DNA from: Periconia sp. R9002
Taxonomy: Eukaryota; Ascomycota; Dothideomycetes; Pleosporales; Periconiaceae
Length of the DNA: 18,036 nt
Direction: 5' to 3'
NCBI GenBank assembly: GCA_023627715.1
Contig: JAMAHW010000199.1
Coordinates: forward strand, 1 to 18,036
Shown: positions 1 through 9,507 of the stretch, piece by piece
Position numbering within the stretch: position 1 is the stretch's first letter
Layout of the letters: the number at the start of each line of letters is the position of its first letter
Program-made: the position numbers and the translations under genes
The notes under the pieces: generated by a model
The model's database searches: none
The model's input: the letters and a program-made list of their open reading frames with translations, nothing else
Told to the model about the DNA's origin: nothing

Positions 1-537
1 GGGGGCGCCGAGCGTGGTCCTCAATTCTAAAGTCTACTATCATTCAGTATGCTCTACGGCTTTGGAACGCATGGAATACAAGTCCATTGAAGATAAACAA
101 GTTCATTACTAATAACTAGCCCATTTCCAAAGTGCAAACAATTGGGGTATCCTTTTATTCCGGAATGTCCTTCATACAAAACCCCCCGCGCGCCTTTGTT
201 CCAAAATCGCAAAAATGTTCGCTTTCCCATGTATGTTCCTTTGCGCCGATGTTATACACTCCTCAGACACAAATGCAAACAGTGCCCATATTTTGGGTAT
301 AAGGTCGGCGACATCTAAGCAGAGGTGTTTCGGTACATTGTCAGTCTCTTAATGATACATGCCGATGGGTGTCCCGATATAAGAGACACATGTATACCCC
401 GAGTGGAACTCGAGGTCTGGTATAAGCTGAAACGTTCCGCTTGTCCGCGTACAAGATAATGCCTTTTTGCGCTTTCCCTTTATCACATTGCTTCGAAGTT
501 CGCCTCAAGTATCTCGGTGCAGATCTAACTTCATCTC
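1..537. other. Non-coding flank, 3' side of the coiled-coil gene
   Basis: No reading frame here looks like a protein on either strand, and I recognise no RNA gene or repeat. The right part must contain the 3' UTR of the minus-strand gene that stops at 538-540. There are a few short imperfect inverted stretches around 340-400 but nothing convincing. Confidence 0.5.
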
Positions 538-1530
538 CTAGTCAGACCAAGTAGATCTGTATTTTTTGTTGTGGTAGGATGATTTTCTAGAAGGCCCCCG
601 AGGAGGACTTCGACTTCGTTTCATCCCAGATGCCCTATCATGCGTGGGACTCCAAGATCCCTGGGTCAGTGAGTGATCATTCTCGCGCCTCTCCGACCGG
701 GGCCTACTCACTGGACGGTATAAGTCCGAGCCGAGGTAGAAACGGTCTGTTTTGTCAGGATCCCCATGCTCCGTTTTAGGTGTCTTTATAGGTGCTTCAG
801 GACCAAATCGACTGGGCTGATGCGAAGAGAAACCGTACGAGGATTCTCGCACCGGTTTTGCTTCCGCCTTGGTGATTTGATCCCTTAGCATTTGTTCTAG
901 ATCTGCTATCCTTTCTTGTAGTGTGACCATCTCGTCTTTGGCGAATTCGAGTCTCTTGATCTCGTTCTGTTGTTGGAGGATCATGCGGTCTTTGTTCATC
1001 GCATCATCTAGGAAGTTTGCGTTTTTCTCCTTCAGCTGTGAAACGGTCTCGAGTGATTCTGCCAATTTTCCCTTTGCTTCCGCGACTTCCTTCGTCCTTC
1101 TCGCGTGATGATCGCACCATCCGCTTTGTTCTGCGACAAGAAGGGAGTATTTATGGGCCAAGAGGGCATTCTCTTTTGCCAACTTGGAATACTCTTCAGT
1201 TGCAGCGGTGTTTTCTTTGCTGAGTCTGACGATATAGTCGTTTAAAACGTCAATGTCTGGTGAATTTGCGTCAGCTAAGCCTGGGATACAACGAGATTAG
1301 GATCTTCATGACAATAGAAATTTATTTAAATTCTACTTACGACTGCGTAAGTCTTCCTTGTCGTCTTTTGTTGTTGTAAAGCAAAAGCTACCATTCTCGG
1401 TAGATGCATTTCTGCTGATGTTTAGCCTGGGATGATTACGATTTAGTCACGGCCAGACTCACAAGGAAGGGGTCGCTTTAACCTGAGGGTTCTGCCGCCG
1501 GTCTTCTTCCTCATGACGGTAGCACTCCAT
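538..1530 (-). CDS. Coiled-coil protein with Arg/Ser-rich C-terminus, three exons
   Basis: Spliced model on the minus strand: exons 1530-1463, 1426-1341 and 1280-538 (68+86+743 nt), giving 298 aa. Introns are 1427-1462 (GTGAGT...CCCAG, only 36 nt, containing GACTAA) and 1281-1340 (GTAAGT...CCCAG, 60 nt, containing CTAAT). Phases match at both junctions. The ATG at 1530 is the first after an in-frame TAG. What is visible: an acidic/polar N-terminus; a long heptad-like Lys/Glu/Leu region at roughly residues 70-190 (e.g. LQERIADLEQMLRDQ) predicting a coiled coil; then a Ser/Arg/Pro-rich basic tail from ~200 to the end with RSRSPPR and several RS/SR dipeptides. RS-type tails are known from nuclear RNA-processing proteins and a nuclear role is only an inference. 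I do not recognise the family. Its promoter faces that of the gene at 3594. Confidence 0.78.
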
Positions 1531-1729
1531 CGTTGAGAAGCAATGCTACTTGGAACTGCAGCTCCCAGCATGGGCGGTTTTCCTGGATAGCGCAACCGCA
1601 GTGCCGATGAAAGGAGTGGCAACGGGAGAAGCGGTTGATGTGTTATTTATATGTACGACTTCCCTACTGTGGCGGGGAAGCCATTACCTTGTCTTGATCA
1701 GGAAACGGCAACAGCGCCTGTACACGTCG

Positions 1730-1739
1730 TCACGTGATC
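1730..1739. promoter_or_regulatory. CACGTG (E-box/CDE1-like) site in the promoter of the coiled-coil gene
   Basis: TCACGTGATC lies about 200 bp upstream of the ATG at 1530 (minus strand). The identical 10-mer is at 3339-3348 upstream of the divergent gene. CACGTG is the known core for fungal bHLH factors such as Cbf1-type proteins. Which factor binds here is unknown. Confidence 0.4.
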
Positions 1740-2705
1740 GTGTACTACCACACTACCAACATTTGAGGGAATTGTTTAGGGTAATATGTACCGACACGGC
1801 GACACACTTGTGCACCAACCTACGTCCTATCTTCCATGCGCATGAATCACACCGTATATTATTCGCGCCCGTTCTTTTGGATCAAACAATTTCAAATTAC
1901 ACGAGCTTTTGCGACTAGCTCGTCCTCCACCTCATTCATGTACGTGCAGGGTTCCATACGTATGGTTGGCATGATGGAGAGCACCAGTGAAATCCAGATG
2001 TTTAAAGTTTCCATGGGCGACAGAAGAAGCGGCCAACTAGGCAGCAACGTTACACAGCATATTGTGGCGTCGGGGAAAAGGTATTGATCCATGTTATGTG
2101 GTGGTTGGTAGGGCCAGGTTGACTTGCCTCAGTCTATGCGAAATAGATTGCTAAAAGAAACACCACAGATAGCTATCCGAGTTTGATATCTGCATGCACT
2201 AACCTCCGACCTGGCCAATGCTATCCATACATTTAAATGACAGGCGCATCGGAACAGGCGGCACTGTTCCGTCCCTAGCAACGGAGATAGCACTTGCGTG
2301 CACTTGTCAACCATCGGTCTGACTATCCCTGTTAATCGTGTGCATAAATTTTGCGGCGTAGTGGGCGTGAACATTACCTGGCACGACGATCACCTTTGGA
2401 GAGAGCTCGCTTGGGGAAAAAAGCAAAACCAACGCCAACCGTTCCAGAACGGTGAGACACGAATCGCGTAATGCATAAAACATGTTTGGGGGCCAGCCAC
2501 ATCTCTTAATGTACAGACACCAGGGTAAGGAAGTGGCAACCCATTACATAGCCCAATCATCCTATTCAAAGTTTGATACCTCTCTTCGTACTGAAATTGG
2601 AGCTGCACTCTCTGACTTGTAGATCGTCACTGTGTTCTGACTTGTTTTTTGGGCACAGTGCATGTGTTGAACTCCAGGTACAGAATTGTTTGTTATCGAG
2701 ACACC

Positions 2706-2722
2706 ACGTGGCGTGGTATATT
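2706..2722 (+). repeat. 17-nt direct repeat, copy 1
   Basis: ACGTGGCGTGGTATATT recurs at 2972-2988 with one mismatch (T to C at position 12). The two copies are 266 bp apart in the same orientation inside the divergent promoter region. Copy 1 includes the palindrome CCACGTGG (2704-2711). It could be a paired regulatory site or a chance repeat. Confidence 0.4.
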
Positions 2723-2971
2723 AAGACATTTATCACTCATTGTATCACTCCCGGTTGAATTTAGCTGACTTTGTACCCACGATATAGGTGTCGATCAGTC
2801 TACTAGTCTTTCCGTAATCCTACTACATGAAACAGAATCCTCTATTATAAACAAAGCGTATGGTGCGGCATCGAAAGGACACGGTATAGTGGCACAGCAA
2901 TGTGATTACACACACTATCAACACCGAAAACGGTTCACAGAAATGTCAAGTCCGTGAACATGTACATGTGA

Positions 2972-2988
2972 ACGTGGCGTGGCATATT
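2972..2988 (+). repeat. 17-nt direct repeat, copy 2
   Basis: ACGTGGCGTGGCATATT, 16 of 17 identical to 2706-2722. It sits just after a palindromic ACATGTACATGT. Confidence 0.4.
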
Positions 2989-3338
2989 GTCATTTTAAAA
3001 ATGTATCAGAACTTCCTGCCCTGAGTCTAGTTGATCTGTCACGCAAACCAGACAACTAAACACACATAAATATATACAGCATGTGTATTCGAGCCATATT
3101 CGTTGAATATGTCTCAGATCAGCTTGTCGACACTTTCTCACAAGTTTTCCGCAGAATCATGCTGTACCAAATTCGCAGAACACTATAATTCATATCTCAC
3201 CTTGCTTGAGCTGGCGTTGTCGACTGCAATAGTAAGAAAGCCTTGCATAGAGAGATATCGGTACAAGACCTATAATCCGTTTACTTTTCTTCTGGCAGTT
3301 GGAAGTACTAGGTATCGATGCTGCCCCGGCGACGGCTC

Positions 3339-3350
3339 TCACGTGATCAC
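3339..3350. promoter_or_regulatory. CACGTG site in the promoter of the gene at 3594
   Basis: TCACGTGATCAC, about 250 bp upstream of the ATG at 3594. It shares ten bases exactly with the site at 1730-1739 in front of the divergent gene and contains an overlapping GTGATCAC palindrome. Confidence 0.4.
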
Positions 3351-3404
3351 TTCCCTCTCTCACCTTGACGGTCACTCACCGTGTAAGGTCGTCCACTACT
3401 TTTC

Positions 3405-3520
3405 TCACTGACTCACTTTTTCACCCCGCTGCCTACTGTCTCCTACCTCTTTTACCCTCCAGTCACCATCTCTTCTCCTCCACCCAACATTTCTCTGGCT
3501 CACCGTCGCGTCGGCTGCCA
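3405..3520 (+). promoter_or_regulatory. C/T-rich promoter tract of the gene at 3594
   Basis: A strongly pyrimidine-rich stretch on the plus strand (runs such as CTCCTACCTCTTTTACCCTC) starts ~190 bp and ends ~75 bp before the ATG. CT-rich tracts just upstream of transcription starts are common in filamentous ascomycete promoters. No clear TATA box accompanies it. Confidence 0.45.
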
Positions 3521-3593
3521 TTCACAATTTGAACTTCTCCACAGATTTACACTTTTGCTCCCTCGTTGGCATCAGAGAACACTACCTGTCAAG

Positions 3594-4375
3594 ATGCCGA
3601 TGAACTGGACTCCAGAAAACGATCGCCTCCTACTTATCAAGATTTTGGAGGCACACAACATCAGCGTCGACACCGAGCGTGTTGCCCGAGCCTGGCGTAA
3701 GTTTCCTACTCTGACCGTGGCCGCGGATTCAACTAACATCGGGAAATTAGCCGCCGATGCGCCAGTTCGTCCTACTGGTAGGGCTGTCAAGGAACGTATT
3801 GCGAAGCTGCGTCAAACGGAAAACGTCAAGATTGCTGTCAAGGGCGGTACCCTCAAGAGTACCATGAGCACTCCACGCAAGTCAATCCCCGCAGTTCGCG
3901 CGCCTAAGACGCCTGTTTCGTCTGGCAAAAAACGCAAGAAAATTGACAACGAGTCTGATGCCGACGATCACATTACCGATGATGAGACGCCTATTAAGGT
4001 CAAGAAGGGTTAGTACCCTATCCTCATTGCACATTACATTGATAGCATTGAGCCTTGTTATTAACTATTAACACAGAGTTGAGCGCCGCCCCCATCAACA
4101 GAAGCAAGGTCCAGTCGGCTATGTCAGGTCTACGCGCGTCAATGGATGACCCCTTCAAGCAGAAGTTGTCTCAACCAGTCGTCAGCGCCCCGGTTCAGCC
4201 TATTGAAGACGACTCGGACAACGTCGCTGGTGGAAGTCAAGGGTTTCGTGCACGCTCGGCTCGTCAAGCTTCTCAGCAGGCTTCTGATGCGCTGCGTCGC
4301 CGCGCCAGTGAAGATACCGACTCCAGTGAGGATAGTCAAGTTTCCACCTTTGAGCAGAACGACCTAGATGTCTAG
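3594..4375 (+). CDS. Small basic protein with helix-turn-helix-like N-terminus, three exons
   Basis: Exons 3594-3696, 3751-4008 and 4077-4375 (103+258+299 nt) encode 219 aa. Intron 1 (3697-3750) has GTAAGT, an internal CTAAC and TTAG. It is 54 nt, in frame and free of stops, so unspliced it would look like coding sequence. Splicing gives AWPADAPVRPTGRAVKERIAK, cleanly joining two helical stretches. Intron 2 (4009-4076) runs GTTAGT to ACACAG. Start: ATG in the context GTCAAGATGCC. Residues ~3-60 (WTPENDRLLLIKILE then TGRAVKERIAKLR) resemble the short Myb/SANT-like domain of many uncharacterised Pezizomycotina proteins. A basic segment GKKRKK suggests a nuclear signal, followed by acidic DESDADD-like stretches and a Gln/Ser/Arg tail. 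DNA or chromatin association is inference only. Confidence 0.78.
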
Positions 4376-5005
4376 ACTTCTTATTCCCATACTTCGTCGA
4401 AGTCCAAGACGTTGTGGATCAATGGTTCAAGGTGTCAATGGAGTCAGAAGGTTTGCTATGGATGTTCAGGGTTCTTGGTCTTCGATGAGAGTCTTCTCTC
4501 CTTGCAATAAGGATTGACTATGGAAATCTGATTTTGAGAATGAACAACATTCAATAATAGGGTAGAAGGAACCCCCTCTCATCACAGAATGAGGATTTCA
4601 ATGAAGTTGAATTAGGGTGAATAGGAAGAATACAGCCGATTATGTGGAATTTTCTCTAAGGAGCTTTTTCGTATGTGCCGCTTCAGACAGCTTAAATTCC
4701 TCTGAGTCATTAAAACCCTATTTCAAGTGCCTGTTCACCGACTCTAAAGCCTACTCAATGTACATCCAAGGCAGCTCTGTGCACGCAACTATGTCATATG
4801 GTGTTGCTCGTTTGCTCGTTTGTTTGTTTTTCCACGTGCAACCAAAAATTAATGACTTGATCAAAGCTTCGTTTCTTCGCACAGGTAACTTCTTCCACCA
4901 AACACCAACGGAACGCCTCTGTCACAGCCCAAACTATTTCAAGCCTGACCCGCCCCCCTTCGATCTCTACCTCTTGTTCATCACCAAAACCCACGATCTC
5001 CCACT
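4376..5005. other. Intergenic region between two small genes
   Basis: This holds the 3' UTR of the gene ending at 4375 and the promoter and 5' leader of the gene starting at 5006. An open frame from ~4617 runs across it, but its composition is not protein-like and it overlaps the next start codon out of frame. Visible signals are a short TTTG/CTCG-type repeat at ~4804-4830, CACGTG at 4833-4838 and a C-rich leader just before 5006. Confidence 0.5.
4833..4838. promoter_or_regulatory. CACGTG site upstream of the gene at 5006
   Basis: CACGTG within TCCACGTGCA, about 170 bp upstream of the ATG at 5006. This is the third neighbouring gene with the same core 170-260 bp before its start. Confidence 0.33.
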
Positions 5006-5707
5006 ATGGCGCCCAAAAACCTCCTCAAGCAAGCGTTTAAGAACATCTATCGTCAAAAGTCCATGAACGCCCTGCGCGGCCGTCGCAGCGAGGCGACAAG
5101 CTCGCAGTCAAACAGACCGGCCGAGCCAACAAGACCGCAAAGCGCGCCGTTGTACAAGAAAGAATCTCCAGACGAAGACAATCAGGTGCCAAGCCGCACG
5201 CAAGACCCTGAGGAAGGACAGCCTGACGAGACAATCCGTCCTGTTTCTCAAGAGGTACTTTCACAATCAGGCTCAAATGCAAATTGACTAACAACTCGTT
5301 AGAACGAACCCAAATCAAACTCTACTTCCCCAGAGTCCACGGAGGACAAAGCGGAAGTCTATGATAACTTTTATTGGCACGCTGTGGATGAGGCCAAGGG
5401 ACATCTCGATACGGTCAATTTCGCCCTTGCTCTTCTTGAAGCGTTCCATGGCATGAGCCCGCACATCACGGAGGCCGAGATGCAGCTCAAGGCCAGGAAG
5501 GAAAGGTGCGAAAAGAATCTGGAGTGGTTCAGAGCAGTGCGAGGACAAGCTAGTGAGGTGCAGGTTGCAGGTGGTTGGAGGGACAATACAGGTGAGCACG
5601 AGGGAAACGCGGTGTGATTTGAGAGACACGGAATGGCTGCAAATAACTGAGATGCGAATTGGAATTATGATGATATAACGAGGGCCGAGTGGTGGGAGGA
5701 GATCTAA
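5006..5707 (+). CDS. Uncharacterised small protein, three exons (alternative end at 5617)
   Basis: Preferred model: exons 5006-5254, 5303-5591 and 5652-5707 (249+289+56 nt) encode 197 aa. Intron 1 is 48 nt (GTACTT, TGACTAAC branch site, GTTAG). Intron 2 is 60 nt (GTGAGC...CTGAG, weaker branch site). Joining exon 3 gives a Trp-rich end, WNYDDITRAEWWEEI, which reads like real protein. Without intron 2 the frame stops at 5615-5617 with the short tail GEHEGNAV. Residues 1-83 are basic and Ser/Pro/Gln-rich (low complexity, probably disordered), with the N-terminal helix NLLKQAFKNIYRQKSMNAL. Residues ~95-160 are helical and charged (EAEMQLKARKERCEKNLEWF). I do not recognise a family or function. 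No signal peptide or membrane segment is seen. Confidence 0.68.
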
Positions 5708-6295
5708 GAAAGAGGTTGACTTCAGTGAGGAGGGCCAAGCCTACCAGAAGCCCGATGTTCTTTAAGAGGCCCGCTCTCCTGCCATTCTTCTTCCCTCAGG
5801 CAGTGGTGTTTTTGTGAGGTTTCAATCACAAGGAATCTTCAGCATCCAAAAATGAATTATATGTAGCTCAGAATGTCAGGTTTTGCTCTTGTATCAGTGA
5901 TTGTGGAACTAAGTGGAATGTGATGTGTAACGTGCGGACAACCATGAAATCTACCAACCAAAGAACCACCCCAGAATTCTTTCTTGCTACTGAAGATCTG
6001 AATTTCGATTGAAATGTTTCCAAAATATCACCACATATAATTGAAATGTTTGTCAAACATAATCTAGTATAAGCAGGGCAGGTTTCGGTCACTAGACGTC
6101 GAAAGTAACAGGCGCTATAAGCGATGGGATCAGCACGCCTTACTCCATGCGGCGGTGTGCGCGGGACCTTGTACCCGGTGATCTTCCTATTAAAGTTGCA
6201 TATGTGTACATCTACCCGAGGCAAACGAATAAACAACCTTTCTGGTACAAAATTTCGTATTCCACCGTGCCTCCCTTCCCCAACCCCCTGCAAAA
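5708..6295. other. Intergenic region upstream of the alpha/beta hydrolase
   Basis: No convincing gene on either strand. A 160-codon minus-strand frame (5868-6350) overlaps the hydrolase start antisense and does not look like protein. The last ~60 bases before 6296 are C-rich, as expected for a fungal 5' leader. No clear TATA box or CACGTG site. Confidence 0.45.
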
Positions 6296-7210
6296 ATGCG
6301 CGAAAACGAGCAACTGAAAGTCGGCCACGGGCGCGTGCTATCCTACGCAATATACGGCTCGCCAGTTCCCAAAACCACAGTCTTCTACTTCCATGATTTT
6401 ATTTCCTGCGGTAAAGAGGGGAAGCTATGGCACACGGCATCGTCCAAACTGAACATTCGCCTCGTGTCCGCGTCCCGTCCTGGCATGGGCGACTCCACCT
6501 ACGACCCAGACCGTTCCCTCCTCGACTGGCCCAAAGACGTCCTCGCACTCGCAGACAACTTGAAAGTGCAAACATTCTATGTCGTCGGTGTAGGAAGCGG
6601 CGGACCGTACGCGCTAGCATGTGTGAGGAATATCCCCAAAGAGCGATTAGCAGGTGCCGCGGTGGTGTCCAGTCTCTATCCAGTCTCAACGGGGACGATA
6701 ACTATGCCGTTCTTTCCTCGATTCTTGACATCGTGGATCGGTCCGTACGTTCCTGGTACACTGGATCTATGCATCGACATGACGATGGGAAAGGCGGCGC
6801 GGAACCCGGATCCCAAGAGCTTCGACGACTGGCTCATCAACGAGATCGAGAGTCGCCGTCCAAAAGCTGACCAGAACGTGATCACCAACGAGCAGAATAG
6901 ATGGATGTTCCTTTCCGCGGCGAGGGATAGCCTGAAACAGGGAAGTCAGGGACTAGCGTGGGAGACGAGATTGATTCGAGCACCGTGGGAGTTTGAGTTG
7001 GAGGAATTGAAGGTGGGAAATGGTGGGATACCTTTGACGTTGTGGCATGGTTCGGAGGATACGAATTGCCCCCTTGAGATGGTGGAGAAGGCGAAGCAGG
7101 TCATGCCCGAGTCAACGCTGTGCCTGAAGCACGGTGAGGGCCATTTCAGCCTGGCTTTTGGTCATCAGGGGGAGATCCTTGGGGATCTGATAGGCGTGGA
7201 GTGGCTTTGA
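6296..7210 (+). CDS. Alpha/beta-hydrolase-fold protein, single exon, atypical active site
   Basis: 304 aa, no intron needed; ATG in the context CAAAAATGCG. The fold is recognisable in order: strand VFYFHDF at 29-35 at the oxyanion-loop position; SRPGMGDST at 60-68; the nucleophile-elbow region FYVVGVGSGGPYALA at 94-108; a cap region ~125-235; acid motif LWHGSEDTNCP (Asp255); and histidine motif EGHFSLA (His283). Members of this group usually read GxSGGGPYA at the elbow and HGF at the oxyanion loop. Here the elbow reads G98-V-G-S101-G-G-P, so Ser is one place later than usual, and HG has become HD. Asp255 and His283 are kept. No signal peptide, so likely cytosolic. Substrate unknown. It may be an enzyme with a shifted serine or a non-catalytic relative. 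Confidence 0.9.
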   Translation: MRENEQLKVGHGRVLSYAIYGSPVPKTTVFYFHDFISCGKEGKLWHTASSKLNIRLVSASRPGMGDSTYDPDRSLLDWPKDVLALADNLKVQTFYVVGVGSGGPYALACVRNIPKERLAGAAVVSSLYPVSTGTITMPFFPRFLTSWIGPYVPGTLDLCIDMTMGKAARNPDPKSFDDWLINEIESRRPKADQNVITNEQNRWMFLSAARDSLKQGSQGLAWETRLIRAPWEFELEELKVGNGGIPLTLWHGSEDTNCPLEMVEKAKQVMPESTLCLKHGEGHFSLAFGHQGEILGDLIGVEWL

Positions 7211-7238
7211 TGTCATTCCTGCAGCTATTGGCCCCAAA

Positions 7239-7244
7239 AATAAA
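7239..7244 (+). terminator. Possible polyadenylation signal of the hydrolase gene
   Basis: AATAAA begins 29 bases after the stop codon at 7208-7210. It is a canonical hexamer, but fungal polyadenylation sites are loosely defined and this is close to the stop codon. Confidence 0.3.
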
Positions 7245-9232
7245 TACTGCATGAGTGCGTTTTGAATATCACATTGTGTGAGTTCGAGAATTCGGGAATT
7301 CATCAATCTGCCAAAGTTTCATGTCGTGTAGAGCGGAATGTGCTGCCAATCATCCTGAGACCGGACAAACATCTAAAGCTCGCTCAGGGCATCTATATCA
7401 GCTTCGCGATGGAATGAACTTGATGCAGTAAAGATCAAGGAATAGTCGGCGAGATGTATTAGCGAAAGAAAACCTCATGTCATCTCTTCTACGTGAGCGC
7501 AGGTTACCCTAAGCGAAAAAAGTTATGACGTGGTATGCTATTCCGAAAGCGGTAATTCCTGTGTAGAGGCTGTAAAAATATCAATGGATTGCCTGTAGTA
7601 GTACTTTTGTAGTGAATCAACTTACGTAGTTCCTTGCGACTGATTATTGCGGGCAAATCGACTGTGAACAAAACAGTACGTGCGGTCGTATCTTCAGTCC
7701 ACTTCAGGCAAACTTGACAGATCACAGCGTATTGAGTGAACTTGTACGATGGGTGCCCTGCGACGTGTTTTCGATTCATGTAATACATTTTCGTACTGAC
7801 CGATAAAACCGGCAATTCATTTACGGTTGGGCGACCGGGGTGGCAAAAAGCATAACTCCGCCACTGAAGCTTGATGAAGCAACCACCTCGTGCCCGAGAG
7901 CACTCAGCTACTTGGCATAGGGTTCCAACAATGTGCTCTTGAGGTTTTCATGTGCGTCGCGACATTGATCCCGGGCGGCTGATGGGTATCGCACAGTTCC
8001 GTTGCACGGAATAGGTATGTCCTTTCGCCTTCGCGTTCCCTAGGGGAGAGTGCTTGTGGATCGATTATTCAGTATCAACCATTAACTAGGTATCTGATTC
8101 AGGCTAGAATTTCACATCAGCATGGCAGCTGACGCCATTTACCTATTATGTACCTACTCATCCGTAGCATCATTCGAGATCGTTGGAAGAGTTATGTGAA
8201 CAGGCAGGTGTTTTCTTGTAGGCTTTGACAGTGGAGATTAAGGGATGAATGCACCGCGTACGGGGGCTCGGGGATCTGAGCTTAATACCAAAGCGTTGGA
8301 GAAATACGTTTGTTCAACTAAGGACTAGACCTAACAAGGAAGCGCTGGGTTTCATATTTAAACATCATTAATCGGATGTATACCCCATGAGGAAGTTGTT
8401 TATTCTCAAAAAACAACTTCGCCATGTCAATTCGCATCTACCGGGGAACTCCGCTCTTAGATAATAATTACACGCGTGGTTGCGTCGTTGGAACTGTCAG
8501 ATGTTGAACGCTTTCGCGAAATTGAGTTCTCAACACCGAGGCTTGCTCTCATTACGATTCGTGAGGTCTATTGAGAATGATATGATTGAGGGAGTCTTTA
8601 ACACAATACGCGCGAATCAGGTCGATAGTGTGATACTTAGCAGAACGTAAAGAGCGTTCTCCTGCTATGCGTTTTATTACTTGCTTTGCTTCAATGTTGC
8701 CACCTGCAATCCCGAGCCTCGGCAGCCCCTTCATCGTTGGATTTCTGGGTGAAGCCACCGCCCCGGATTCAATTCGCTGCAATTCACAAGATTCCGGTAA
8801 CCAGGCACAGTGGCAAACATACTTTGCACCTGCATTCAATCCAAGATGCATGCCAAACCGCCATGCAACGGCAAACATGCTTATCGAAGCGTCTCCGCGC
8901 CGCGGTACTTGGCATTCGTTGCGACCTTCCTCAAAGATCGAAAGCGCAATATTGGCACTCGAGCCCCCAACGTGTGTGCCCTGCGCTTACGATCTGCCAA
9001 GGAGGCCCGTCCCATAGAAGCTCAGGATCGCATGTTCAGGTTCTTGGAGAGGAAGTTCCATTTGAACATAATTTACGAATGAACTTTAAGCAACAGAAAT
9101 GTGGCCCGCGTTATCCATACTAGCGCTGATTCTCCACATTTGACTCTTTCTAGTCACCCAGCCCCAGATATTTACTTGCCTCGGAACGTTCAATATCCAA
9201 GCGGTGAGTAGGTGCAATTTCAATTAGATGTT

Positions 9233-9265
9233 CAACATTTTGCATACAGGAGACGCAAAATGTTG
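9233..9265. repeat. 11-bp perfect inverted repeat in the peptidase promoter
   Basis: CAACATTTTGC (9233-9243) and its exact reverse complement GCAAAATGTTG (9255-9265) flank an 11-base loop. It lies ~310 bp upstream of the ATG at 9573. It could be an operator for a dimeric factor or a hairpin. No known consensus is recognised. Confidence 0.5.
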
Positions 9266-9507
9266 GTGATAATCAACTTCGTGCTATCTAGGAGCGATTC
9301 CAACTTCAACTCCCGTGGACCGGAGTAGGGTGTAGCATCTAGATCGTCATGGATAGAGAGGCATGCAGCTAGCTCGTCGCTAGGAACCGGTACAGGTATC
9401 CCTGCCTGGTCCCCTGCTAGGAATCTCCTTTTACTGCTGCTCTCACATCATGCACGTTTTCGTACAATTCGGGCAAGGATGAGCGATTGACCAAATAAAA
9501 GGTTTTG

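Larger units (their letters stand above)
1531..3593. other. Long divergent intergenic region (2.06 kb)
   Basis: This separates the minus-strand coiled-coil gene from the plus-strand gene at 3594. Open frames of up to ~120 codons occur, but they lack convincing start context, splice structure or protein-like composition, so I call no gene. It should hold both promoters. Visible signals are CACGTG boxes at 1731-1736, 2705-2710 and 3340-3345, a 17-nt near-perfect direct repeat (2706-2722 and 2972-2988), and a C/T-rich tract before the 3594 start. Confidence 0.55.

Noticed and set aside
1550..1918. 122-codon plus-strand open frame in the divergent intergenic region
   Set aside because: No ATG at its start, no recognisable motif, and it overlaps the likely promoter of the minus-strand gene and its CACGTG box.
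3103..3411. 102-codon plus-strand open frame upstream of the gene at 3594
   Set aside because: Composition is not protein-like, it lies in the promoter region next to the C/T-rich tract, and there are no splice sites linking it to a gene.
4617..5066. 149-codon plus-strand open frame
   Set aside because: It runs out of frame into the better supported gene at 5006, lacks motifs and does not begin with ATG.
5868..6350. 160-codon minus-strand open frame overlapping the hydrolase start
   Set aside because: Antisense overlap with a clear gene and low-complexity basic sequence; most likely chance.
8550..9123. Cluster of overlapping frames, possible gene or old pseudogene
   Set aside because: Frames open in all three plus frames and one minus frame at once, which reflects composition; I found no motif or splice pattern supporting any of them.
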